From Nymphaea colorata (Eukaryota > Streptophyta > Magnoliopsida > Nymphaeales > Nymphaeaceae): a DNA stretch of 64,000 bases. Below are positions 12,652 through 23,239 of the stretch, piece by piece. Below the pieces are notes generated by a model. That model saw only the letters and a program-made list of their open reading frames with translations, was not told the DNA's origin and ran no database searches. How positions within the stretch are numbered: the first letter of the stretch is position 1; each line of letters begins with the position of its first letter. Position numbers and translations under genes: made by a program. The stretch covers positions 8,196,001 through 8,260,000 of the forward strand of contig NC_045150.1 of the NCBI RefSeq assembly GCF_008831285.2, read 5' to 3'.

Positions 12652-14789
12652 TGAATCTGCGACCAATACACTGCCCTAGTCTGTTCATCTATTTTGATGA
12701 AATTTTGATGTTAAAGACTTTTTGTAGTTTCCATTAACTTTGATTGATTTACTTTGTGTTTGCTGAGAAATACTCAGGTGTAGCATTGATATTTTTTTTG
12801 AGATATTTGATTAGAGGATGGTCTATCAGTAGACTTTAATATGGCACCTTATTGGTCAATTTAATGGTATTTTCTTGTTCATGATACATTTACTTTGTTT
12901 ATATTCTCATCCTCTTGTAGCTTAGTGTTATCGTTTTGGCTGCTGTCTTTGTATATGCAGCATTTTTTTTAATTTTACATCGGACTAACTTTGTTGGTAA
13001 TTGATTTGATTCAAAATTCATGAATAAATTCTGTCACTAGGATTCTAGTTTTTGTATACTAATTTTTCTTCTTCAGATAGTTAAGCCACTAGCTGTTAGG
13101 AATATTAATTTTATGCTGCTGGTATGTTATTAGGAAATGGAGTTGGTTAGGGCATTAGAAGAAGTGGGAACATATTTTTTTCTGAGTTGCTTGTGGTTGA
13201 TTCACGTGTTCATTGTAATTGGTTTAGTATGCAAGAAGTGTAATTAGCTATATAATAAGGTTCCTGCAAGTTTTATCACATAGAGTATGTAACTTTTGGA
13301 CCTGCAGATGTGTTGTTGTATTCATTACATTATTGTATTCTTTTCTAAAGGTCTAGGATTGTCACTGGCTGTTACCTGCCAATGTGCCTCTCTTATTGAT
13401 CCAAGAGTCATTGCTCTGAGCAGGGTTGACTTAGGTTAAAATTTCAATAATCTATGTCCATAATATTTTCTTTTGGTCTGTCCCAAATAATGGTGGAAGC
13501 ATCACTGCTCATTAGTAAGTTCAAGTGAACAGGCATATACGTTGCTACTAATCAAAGGCTGGAGTTAAGAAGTTTTTATTTGTCACGGAAGGATTTCCCA
13601 CAAAAACGTCTTTCATTCGAGATGTGAGTAAGTACTCTCTGACTTTTGGCTTCTTGGTTGCCATTCAAGTGGCATACAACCAGGAGGATATCGGTTCGAG
13701 TAATTAATTAGTGGTAACATTTTGCTTGCGTAGGCATAATATCTAACTTTACCTTCTTCTAGCACAACTGAACTTGGTATGAGTGCTCTCATTTTAGGAA
13801 GCCTTTTTGCACCGTTTCGCAGTTTATGCGTCTGCTAAATGATGGGAGGCTTGTAAAGTACTGCGGTTTAACATCGTATCATCTTGGGTGATTAAAAGAT
13901 TTACTTGCCATCGAATTTGAAACAAAACAGTTTGCAGCTGGTAATGTGCAGGAAGGCTACAGCGGTTGGATTGGAGTGGCTTGTTTACATAACTCATTCC
14001 TGTCAGGTGTAGTTCTTGATGAAATGTTATCAAGTAGGACTGGCGAAAGCCACTTTTAACTACGTTCTTTGTAGCTTACCAACCACCAAATGAGTAACTT
14101 GGGGTCAATAGAATGATGCCTATTGCAAGAGCTGTTGCAGCAGGAAAGGGTGAGGTGCATTTTATTAAAAAAATGGTGATTGATCCTTCATATATTGCTG
14201 TTTACCTGGTAATATCACATGGGTGTTGGTGCGGGCGATGGATGCAGTAATTTTCAAAAAAATTTAAGTGCGGGTGTGGCAATGATGTATATATATATGT
14301 GTGTTTATATATTATAAATGATTTGCTACATAGCTAGTTAACTGTTTAGTAGCCTTATTTATCTATATGTACATGTAAACTTTTTGTTATTAGAGATGGT
14401 TGATTGATATGCACATTTAAAATTGTCCGGGTGCTGGCTGGTAAGTAACACCCATCTCGACAGAGCCAATTAAACGGAAAAGGAGATTACTTATGGAATC
14501 TTTGGCAGAAAATGTGTGTAAGGAGTGTTCTTGGGCATTCCATATGCTGGGGTGAAACTGAGTACTTTTATATTATTCTTACAAGTAAAACCCCAATGGA
14601 GGTTGTGGATACCGAGCACTTAACCAATGGATGGTGGGAAGAAGAAGAAGAAGAATAGGTCCATCCTTTTATTTCTTGCTGCATGGCTCCATGTAGCCCT
14701 ATTGCACGACGCTTGCGTCCTTCCCTGTCACGGAACCCTGCATGTTAAACACACAGAATGGTGCGTTACTTTTGAGGGAAGTGGTTCTT
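12652..14789. other. Intergenic between eS26 and the LTP-like gene
   Basis: AT-rich DNA including the 3' UTR of eS26. Apart from a possible tRNA-like SINE head near 13659-13700 it holds no recognisable feature. The LTP-like gene on the other strand ends at 14790, so the two genes converge across this gap. Confidence 0.55.
13655..13705 (+). mobile_element. Possible tRNA-derived SINE head
   Basis: An A-box-like TGCCATTCAAGTGG at 13659-13672 is followed 34 bases later (start to start) by a B-box-like GGTTCGAG at 13693-13700, the spacing of an internal RNA polymerase III promoter. The cloverleaf does not close into an intact tRNA and no poly-A/T tail or target duplication was recognised, so this is a weak call. 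Confidence 0.25.
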
Positions 14790-15185
14790 TCACAAGGCGT
14801 CACGGATAAAGGGGCGGAGAGAGTACTTCGAGCAGTCAGTGTCCATGGCAATGGGGTAGCCTAAGTCGACGCCGCATTTGCTAGGCAGCTTGAGTGCGTT
14901 ATCCGGGTTGATACCGGGCAGGTTAGCCGCTCCACTCTTCAGGCAACTGCAGATCCGTTGCCGGTCATCCCTCTCCCTTCCTAACCCCTTGACCGTCTCC
15001 ATCCCCTTGCAGCAGCTGTCGCTGGGAGTGCTGCTGCCGTCCTTGCTGGTCATCAGGTAAGGAATGCAAGTCTCCACGGTGAGGTCGACGCAGTCAAAGG
15101 CATCGGCGGCACCCTGCATGATAAGAACCAGGAAGCCGATGAAAAGACTGATGAGGGAAATCAGGGAGGGAAGAGATCGAGCCAT
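14790..15185 (-). CDS. Non-specific lipid-transfer-like protein, secreted
   Basis: An uninterrupted frame of 131 residues. Residues 1-29 form a signal peptide with a long hydrophobic core, so the product should enter the secretory path and reach the apoplast. The mature part has the eight-cysteine motif: Cys32, 40, 58-59, 79, 81, 104, 118. CC-x19-CxC-x22-C-x13-C fits nsLTP type I exactly, but the first loops (C-x7-C and x17 before CC) differ from the usual x9 and x13-15. Family role: shuttling or binding lipids in the cell wall and cuticle, or defence. Many type I genes have an intron just after the last cysteine; here the frame reads on after CSK into an 11-residue tail, and a potential GT donor at 14826-14825 (AA|GTACTC) could be that intron, so the last residues are uncertain. 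A TATA-like element lies upstream. Confidence 0.87.
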   Translation of the reverse strand: MARSLPSLISLISLFIGFLVLIMQGAADAFDCVDLTVETCIPYLMTSKDGSSTPSDSCCKGMETVKGLGRERDDRQRICSCLKSGAANLPGINPDNALKLPSKCGVDLGYPIAMDTDCSKYSLRPFIRDAL

Positions 15186-15244
15186 GTTAAAATTTCTGTA
15201 CTGCTTGCTAGCTGCTGGTTGCAGAGACGATCATCTCATATTGC

Positions 15245-15255
15245 TTATTTAAATA
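15245..15255 (-). promoter_or_regulatory. Putative TATA box of the LTP-like gene
   Basis: On the minus strand TATTTAAATA lies about 60-70 bases upstream of the ATG at 15185. This distance would give a short leader, common in LTP genes. Confidence 0.45.
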
Positions 15256-17545
15256 TGCGTAGAAAGAGCAAAATGCACTTCATGTGATGTCGCAGCTTGG
15301 AGAACACAAGAGTTGTGTGAACCAGATCAATTTACTCCAATTCCTTCTACAAATATCAGGAGGTGAATTGTAAAGGCTATACCTGAATCAGTTTAAAAAG
15401 ATGCGTGTGTAGAAGTATTTACTTTACGGCATGCCAGAGTGACTAGATTCTCTTATCATGGCGCGGCAAGAGAGCGGATTGATGCAATAGATGGGGTAGG
15501 AAATGGTAGCAGTTAGTTTTCGTTTGGAGTTTTTCCTTACATTAACTCTTCATACAACAAAAAAATATGTAAGTTATGCACCAAAAGTAGGCCTGTCTTA
15601 TACTTTGGGGATGATGGGAAGTGTGAGAGTTTTAACTTTCAGGGACGAAAAAATAAAATATTTTTCCTACTCACCCAAAAAATCTATTGGAGTCATATAA
15701 CTTTAAGTTGTCTTGGGTAGATTAAATTGTGTAGATGTGTTCAATATGACTAAAAACCTATAATAATTACTTATTTGCACTTCTTAAAAGAGAAAGATGT
15801 GTCTAATTTATATTTTTCATTAAAAACAAAAAATTTATGCGTTTAATTTTCACTCCATGATTTTTGAATCACCAAAATGACCTCTGTACCAGCACAATTC
15901 CGACAATTTGAAAGCCAACTCTGTTCTAAACCGATCCCTATATGTGGAATTGTAGAAGAATAATGAAAAATATAACAAGGGGATTGATGAGGGGAGAGGG
16001 AGAGGCAGCAGTCGAGTAGTCCGTCCAGTCTTATATTTTGCATTTGAAAATATATATATATATATATAGGTATGTTCTTCATGACTCAACTATGGAAATG
16101 AACATATAAAAATATTGTATTCTTTTTGTGACATGCAAATGAGTTTCCTAAGCTAAAAAATGGATTGCAAATTATTAAACTTTTTTAAAGTCTTACCTAC
16201 ACATTCAAAAAATGTCAACTTAATTTGCCTGAATTCTGTTCTTGAAGATCACATTCATACAATTGATTTTCCAAATAAAAAAAGTGAAAAGGGTAAACAT
16301 AATTGTGACGGATCTATTTCACATATATATATATATATATACTCTATATCCAGACAAGCTAGATATTCCTTTTTCCAGATTTAAGCAAGACGGGATACTG
16401 GTGTCCAGAATGAGAATTTAATCGTATAAGTTCTGAAAATGAAACTCACGTTTGTTATACATAAACTAAATATTCTATTGCCTAATGACATCTCTTTTGT
16501 CTCCCCAGTAGAACATGTTATTTGCATTCTTTGTTATTTCTTTGACAAGAAGCCTTTCTTGTAGGCTAATGGCTTGCAGATAGGGATGTCAATGAATTAA
16601 CATATATCTGATTACCGATTTTTAGTTTGTTTAGTTGGATCTGTTTTACTTGTTAGATTCAGGTGCAATAAACAGCAACTTGAATCTTAGTTCAATATCT
16701 GCCTAGAAGTTTATAAAGATCCAATCTGCCTCCATATGACGCTTCGGAATTCAGTTAAAAAACATAAGATCCAAATCTGAATCTGAATTTGCATAATGTT
16801 TTGTTCCAAGGGATGTATAATTAGTTGCTAGTTTGATTCCCATGAATACTATTTTCGAAACCTTGAATCGGACGCCAAATTGAATGTAGGACGTAGTCTT
16901 GCGAATCTAATAGAAATCGCTCCAACACGTGAATCGAATAAAAAGCGAAGTCAATTTGAAGATGACGAACAGCATCCTGCTCTTTTAAGAAGTAAACCCC
17001 CAAATGACGTGTGAAGCGTATCGGAACTGTTTTGAAAAGTAAAAAACAATACTACAATATTTCAACGTATCGGCCCATACATTGGGCATCTGCCTCAGGA
17101 TGAGTAGGTTGATGTTTGTGGGTTTTAGACAAATTAAAATTTTTGAAATGTTTATTCTCTTTAAAAAGTTGAATGGTGATTATTTTGAATTTTTTTAAAA
17201 ATTAAAAAATCATTTTTGACATCACCAAGGGAAAGCGATTCACATTAGCCGATACGGTTCGGCTTACTGTATCGTTCAAGGTGGACGTTACGTCAACATG
17301 TTTTTTTCAAATGCACCTCGGGCATACGATTCGGTTTATAAAACCGATTCTCGACGTCAATGGGGCCGACGTGTTATGATTGCTTTGGTTCTTGGGTTGC
17401 GTCTCTGGGGAAAGCGTGGGGGGATCTCCTCCGTCCCCAACCTTCTTCTCTCTTTCTCTCTGTCTCTCTCTCTTTCTCTCCTGAAATTCCCTGAAAGCTC
17501 GAGCTGATTCTCTCGGCTGTTCTTCCAATCCGTCGAGATTCAGCC
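15256..17545. other. Intergenic between divergent LTP-like and FYVE-SYLF genes
   Basis: The two genes are transcribed away from each other. Between them are AT microsatellites at about 16049-16068 and 16322-16340 and a stretch at about 16600-16790 built of GGATC/GAATC-like words. A pyrimidine tract (CT repeats, 17446-17482) lies in the probable leader of the FYVE-SYLF gene. No further coding exon is seen. Confidence 0.55.
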
Positions 17546-17593
17546 ATGGATGCTAGGGCGGTAACGATTCCCAAGGCGTCGGGCGCAGAATGA
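17546..17593 (+). other. uORF, 15 codons, upstream of FYVE-SYLF
   Basis: An ATG in near-ideal plant context (gccATGG) opens a 15-codon frame ending with TGA at 17591-17593. It is in the same frame as the main ORF and only one codon (TCG) separates its stop from the main ATG at 17597, whose own context (tcgATGt) is weak. If the transcript starts upstream of 17546, scanning ribosomes should meet this uORF first, so it may lower or condition translation of the main frame. A possible GT donor inside it (gcg|gtaacg) is another reading. Confidence 0.6.
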
Positions 17594-17596
17594 TCG

Positions 17597-20500
17597 ATGT
17601 CTCTAGGTTGCCATCATCACGAGATGGGCACGAACGGGATGTATCCGGATATCCTAGACGCTGGTTCCGGTGACGTGGAAGCTGGGGTTCCCCCTTCCTT
17701 CGTGGAAGAACAAAACGAAGGAAAGGGTGGAGAACCAGGAGGAGGAGGAGAAAGCCCTAATTGCTCACCTCCTCAGGTAGGCTCGTTTGTTTCATTAAAT
17801 TGGGAGTTTTCGTTTCTTCGGAATCGAGGATTTTTCTTAAGGAATTCAATCTGGGACCAATAATTTCCCCCTTGTGACTAAAGGATATTCATTCAATTGC
17901 CTATCCGTTCCACTTGCTTCGGTAAATCGAAAAGGAACTCTTATCGTGCGCTACCTCTCCATGCATAGAGAATCGTAGGTGGTTCTCTATAACTGTTCTC
18001 GTTGGTTTTATTTTCCGTTTTTTTGGTTCATCCGTCATTGGATTGGTGGTTACGTTGTTGCGAAGAGCGGCATACTTGACTTGCAGTATTTGGTAAGTCC
18101 TTTGTTAATATGATTAAAATCGACTTAACCGTTGAAAGTGTTCCTTGTATTCGTAAATTGGACGTTGAAGATATTTCAAGGTTTATACTGGATTCGATGC
18201 ATGACAAATTTTTATGATAGTTTATTCGTAAGAATTTTGTTTTTCTTTTCTTTTTTCTTTGTCATTAGATAAGTATGTTATTTGGAGTTTCATCTTCCTT
18301 CTCTATGAGATTCTGTTGCTAGAAAAATTTGACGGCTCAGCTGGTAGACTTCGAGAGTTAGAAGGAAAGTCCCTTTTTAATGGTACTTCCAATGAACGGT
18401 TCTCGACATTTTCACATGATCATGGGTATTTGTCTCTGATGGAGTACAAGGTGTCATCTTCCATATTTCTTGCCGGGATTAACGGTAGATGTATTTTGTT
18501 CGAGGGTTCTGTTTCTTTTGCCATTTTATGGTGGTTTTAAAAGCCCGGGATTCTTTTAAATGGGAAAATAATATCTTTAAGAAGAAGGGCGGAAAAGTGA
18601 AGGTCTCAACTCTAAACTCTGTTGAGTGTCTTTGAAGCAATTAAATTGTTCTGACTGCTATTTATTTTGGATCAGGTACCTTCTGTTTCAGTGGATAATG
18701 ATGATTTCCATCAAACGACAACAAGTTTATCTGGCCAGGGGAATATTCAGACACAAGAATACAGAAATGTTGAGCTTGAGCTTAATGACGTCAATGGGAA
18801 TAACCACAAAGATGATTTTGATGACAATAACAAGCCTGGAAGATATTTCTATTATGACTTCCCACATTATGAGGAAACTGGCGCATGGATACCAGTTTCT
18901 GTTCCACCAATGTCTTCAAGCAACCATGAAGAATGGAATAAGTCCTTTGTTGATAATGGAGGCTACTTCCCCGAGGGAGATATGGGGTGGGATTGGTTCA
19001 GTAGGGAAGATAAGGAACTCACCATGTGGGATGTGGTGAGGGAGATGTTGGTAGTAGCTCGTGGGAAGATGAGCAATCTGGCATCGGGTGACAATTGCAG
19101 AATCTCATGGATGTCAAGCCACATCCTCCATCAAGCTTGGAAAGAAATGGCTCAGACTCTAACAGAGACAAATTTAAATAGTGCAACCGAGATTCTTGAG
19201 GCAGAGCCACCTAAATGGTTGCCCGATAGTTCGGCATCCACCTGCATGCTGTGTAGTGTAAGATTCCATCCCATAATGTGTTCAAGACACCATTGCCGCT
19301 TTTGTGGGGGAATATTTTGTGGTGATTGTTCTAGGGGAAGAAGTCTATTGCCATTTAAGTTTCGCTCAAATGACCCACAACGTGTCTGCGATGTTTGTTG
19401 TGTACGGCTGGAGTCTGTCCAGCCCTACTTGATGGATAAAGTGAGCCATGCTTCACAGTTGGCAACACATGATCTGACAGACCTCAGTACATTGAGATCC
19501 TGGGTAAATTTTCCCTGGGGTCAATCAATGGAGTACGAAATTTACAAGGCTACAAATACAATTCGTGGTTATTGTAAGGTACTTTGGTTTGATGCACTTT
19601 TCTGCATTTATGCGGTATTTTTCTAGACAAATTGCATTTTCTTGTTTTGCGTCCCCAACCATTAGCACTGATAAGCACGTATGTTCCCCTTCCCAAGTTC
19701 CTTATTCATGACCATCTTACTGTCGTTCCCATTCTATATTGAAAGAAATTGTCTTCTGTCTCAACTTATGGGATTTTCAAATTATACTTTCTTGTCTGGT
19801 GGTCAAATCCTTCCTTTTTTTGTTTTGTTTTTGCAAGAAATGTTTCGTTCATTTGGTTTCTTTAGTTACTTCAATCTAATTGAAAACTTCTTAATCGTAA
19901 TGTTAATTGTACCTGAAACTTGAGAGCAATTTTCCAGGTCGGTATCTTGAAACCAGAGAGATCAATTCCAGATAATATACTTAAACATGCAAAAGGTCTG
20001 GCAATTCTCACTGTAGTGAAGGTTGGTGTAATGGTTACGTATAAGGTAGGGACAGGCCTTGTGATTGCTCGCAGGGAGGATGGTTCATGGTCGCCTCCAT
20101 CTGCAATCTCCTCCCTTGGTATTGGATGGGGTACTCAGGTACTTTACTTTTTTTATTTTTGCTGTTCACTGAAAGCTTTCATTCTCCTTTTTGTATACTC
20201 TTCATGCATTTAAGGATTCTCGACTGGACTTGGATCAAATCAGCGGGTTTCAGCTAGATCCCTGAGCTATTTGGCCAGAACCGTGTTGTTGCTCTTATGC
20301 ACAAGTTCATGAACAATAAGATGACTCCAAGATGCTTATAACCTGGGGTTGACTTGCTTAGTCACCTAGAAAGATCTGAAAAGAGCTCTCTTGAAGTAAA
20401 TCAGGCAATGGTTGCCAAACTTAAGTTTGCCTTCTTGGTCCCTTTTTCCAGATGGGAGGTGAGTTGACAGACTTCATTATCGTGTTGAGGAATGAGGATG

Positions 20501-21649
20501 CTGTGAAGACGTTTAGTGGAAACGTGCATTTCTCTGTCGGTGCTGGTCTAAGTGCAGCAGCTGGAGCTTTGGGACGTGCAGCTGAAGCTGATGTACGTTT
20601 GGGAGACGGTGGATATGCAGCATGTTACACATACAGCCGTAGCAAAGGTAATTTTACCATGCGAGATAATTGTTTTCTATTTAAGAACGAATTTTGCTTG
20701 GGAATTTAATAATGTTTTTAAAGGCTGTTAGCCTCTATTTGAACTGTAGAGTAATTGCCTTAGGATGTCTTGTGCATGGAAGCTTGTAATGTGTTCTAAG
20801 ATTCTTTTTTTCATTTGTTGAACAACTGAAGCCTGTGTTTCTGCTCATATAGTAGTCAATATTGTCCCTCAGCAGTCTTGCATTGGAAACTAGTAGTCTG
20901 TGTCTGGCTGATTTCAACAGTTAAAGTTTGACCTGAAATAGTGCAACGAATTGGAATTTGTGCCACACAAGCTGCCAAAGCTCGTATTTTAAAAATTGCA
21001 TTGCGACTTACTTTTGCCTAAAGCATTGGGGGCTTCTATATCGTTTCCGGATCATATAAAGAAGATAACCCGACCCTCAGTAAAAGAAAAAGATCTGTGG
21101 CAAGTGATACGAGGTGTGACGGAAAAAGAGAGTAATTAGTTTTGGACAGAAGCATCATGGAATCTTCTTTTCCATGAGAGAGAGACACACAGAGACAGAG
21201 AGAGAGATCTGTATGTTAAAAGAACAAATGTATCATCGAGCTCTTATTGTACATTGGTACCACCGGAAGGGAAGGATCTGATCCTCGATAAAGTTAGCAT
21301 AGAAAGCAGGTTCCATATCGAAACCTCATCTTTTAGTTGTTTCTTTAAAAAACTTGACATAGTTCATGCATTAAATAGTGTTCATTTCGTGGCAAATCTT
21401 CGGTAAACTTTTATATGCCTGCTGAGTGCCTAAGAATTGACAATTGCTGGTTCCCTAGGTGCTTTTGCTGGTTGTTCTCTTGAAGGAAGCGTTGTCACAA
21501 CACGTGCATCGGAGAACTCTCGGTTCTACGGGGTTTCCTCCATCAGCGCATCTGAAATTCTTCTTGGATCATTGCCAAGGCCCCCTGCAGCTGTAATTCT
21601 CTATCACGCCCTGATTGATCTTTTCCAGAAATTCGAGATTCAATCATGA
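17597..21649 (+). CDS. FYVE zinc finger + SYLF (YSC84) domain protein
   Basis: Exons 17597-17776, 18676-19578, 19938-20138, 20452-20647 and 21459-21649 join in frame (phases 0,0,0,1) to 496 residues; an optional in-phase exon at 18310-18450 would add 47. The acidic, low-complexity N-terminus is followed by a complete FYVE finger at about residues 241-304: WLPD (WxxD), RHHCR at 264-268, eight zinc-ligand cysteines (250, 253, 267, 270, 275, 278, 298, 301) and RVC. Exons 4-6 encode the SYLF domain (about 355-495), with the typical AKGLAILTVVKVG and glycine-rich GIGWGTQ. Family knowledge: FYVE binds PI3P on endosomes and SYLF binds phosphoinositides or actin, so a role in endosomal or vacuolar trafficking is likely. 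The domain pair is known from plant homologues of Arabidopsis At1g29800. Translational control by the uORF is inferred. Confidence 0.93.
18310..18450 (+). other. Optional cassette exon of FYVE-SYLF gene
   Basis: The frame is open for exactly 47 codons between an acceptor after a pyrimidine-rich tract (ctctatgag|ATT) and a donor AAG|GTGTCA. Both boundaries are phase 0, matching the end of exon 1 (18-kb intron side) and the start of the next exon, so it can be included or skipped without changing the frame. The encoded segment is polar and would lengthen the disordered N-terminus. Without transcripts it is only a candidate. Confidence 0.4.
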
Positions 21650-23239
21650 ATGGGCCCAGAGCATGCGGTCGCTGTTGCTGAAGGTGTGACAAGTGACAGA
21701 GCTCCTCCTGAGGAAAAGCCTCTGCTAAAATGGTTCTTGTGGGAAGCATCTTGTACGATGCCGCTGTATATATGTCGTTGCACGTCAATTCTTTTCATTC
21801 ATGTACATAATTGTCAATTATTGGTGTGTGGTTGTGTGGGGGGTAAAATATGATCCCACGTAATTGGCAGAAGTTTTTAACAGATGTATAGTACCTAAGA
21901 AATGGAATTTGAACTCGCCTACTTGTCTTGTATCGGCTTTCATGAATTCTCCCTTGTGCAGCTACTAAAAATGATAGGGTTGTGGCTGGCGAACTTTATT
22001 TTCCGGTTCAAATGCATGCCTGTGTGAGCTCCATATGTCGTGTGACGTTGCGGCTTCTCTTCATGTAAGAATAGCACATTCTATCTTGATTACCAAAGTC
22101 GCCGTTTGCTATTAAATTAGTTTTCCAGTTTCCTGTGTTGTTATGTAAAAAATAGGTCTAATCATGGCCTTTGCTGGATCGACGCTTAAAGGCTCCTTGG
22201 TTATAATTCTGCTGCTGCTGATATTCATCCTCCAAAAGTGGCTAGTTGGTTGCTGTAAGGACGGGTCACATTTTCTACTTTTAGTTTGCAAACTCATTTC
22301 CTGAAATTAAGATGCTAGAGACGTGATTCCTTATGTTTTAATCCAGATGTTATAGACGAACGCCACTGGGGCTCTGATAGGGAAACCGTATTTGGTTGGT
22401 ATTTGGACGGTTTAATATGAACGGAGGTGCAGGATGGAATAGGAGTAGAGAGGAAGAGGCTCTTGGTAACGAGATTGAGCTATGCTTCTATGAATGTTAA
22501 GAAGCATGTATGAAGGTGTACAGCAACGAGTTTATTTATATGAGTAGTTGGGCTAGGATTTTATGTGGTTGCAATCCAGCTATCTCCAGTCAGTAGCAGA
22601 TACATTTTTTTTTCTTGGACTATTCATATGATTTTAGAAACTAAATATGGAAAGTGACGTGGCGAGATCGTGTCTCCGTATAGATTTTCATACTAGAAGA
22701 GGTTAATTTCTTATTTTGAGGGCCTATTTTGATAATGAATCTATTTTTTCTAGATTCTTGCTGATTTCAATGTTGTTAAGTTTGCTGCTAGGAAATATGC
22801 TAGACTTACAGCTTTATGTGTCTATATCTAGTTCTCAGTTTGTAAGGTTGGAGGAAATTAAAGGTTCAGTTCAGTTCGTTCAGTCTCTGTGTCTTCAGCT
22901 CGTCTTTCTTAGTGCAGAGTAAAACTAATAAATGTTTTATGAATAATGCTGAAATGTATAAGGTTTAAGGTGATTTTTAATCTTCCGATGGAAAGAAAGT
23001 GACTTTAGATGGTTCGGCTTATACTTCTCAGTATTCAAGTTCTAGGAGATCAACTGTTTAGAGGGGGTTTCGACTTTTTAAGAACTAGTGCCTTTATTAT
23101 GAATGTATAAGGAGAGTGGATTATATGCCTTTTCAATTGCAGAAGGAACTAGAGGATTTGCAGAGGATGGGGATTTGGATATGATATTTGGTTTGATAAT
23201 AACCTGAAATTAGAAGTTTTTAATAGCTCTTGAAAAAAA
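21650..23239. other. 3' flank of FYVE-SYLF gene, then unclassified DNA
   Basis: The left part is presumably 3' UTR. From about 22,340 the sequence may already belong to the LINE relic (its endonuclease part), but stop codons and lost reading frame prevent recognition. No other gene is seen. Confidence 0.4.

Noticed and set aside
18626-19039. 137-codon frame overlapping the FYVE-SYLF exon
   Set aside because: It is the +1 frame of the real exon and breaks before the FYVE finger.
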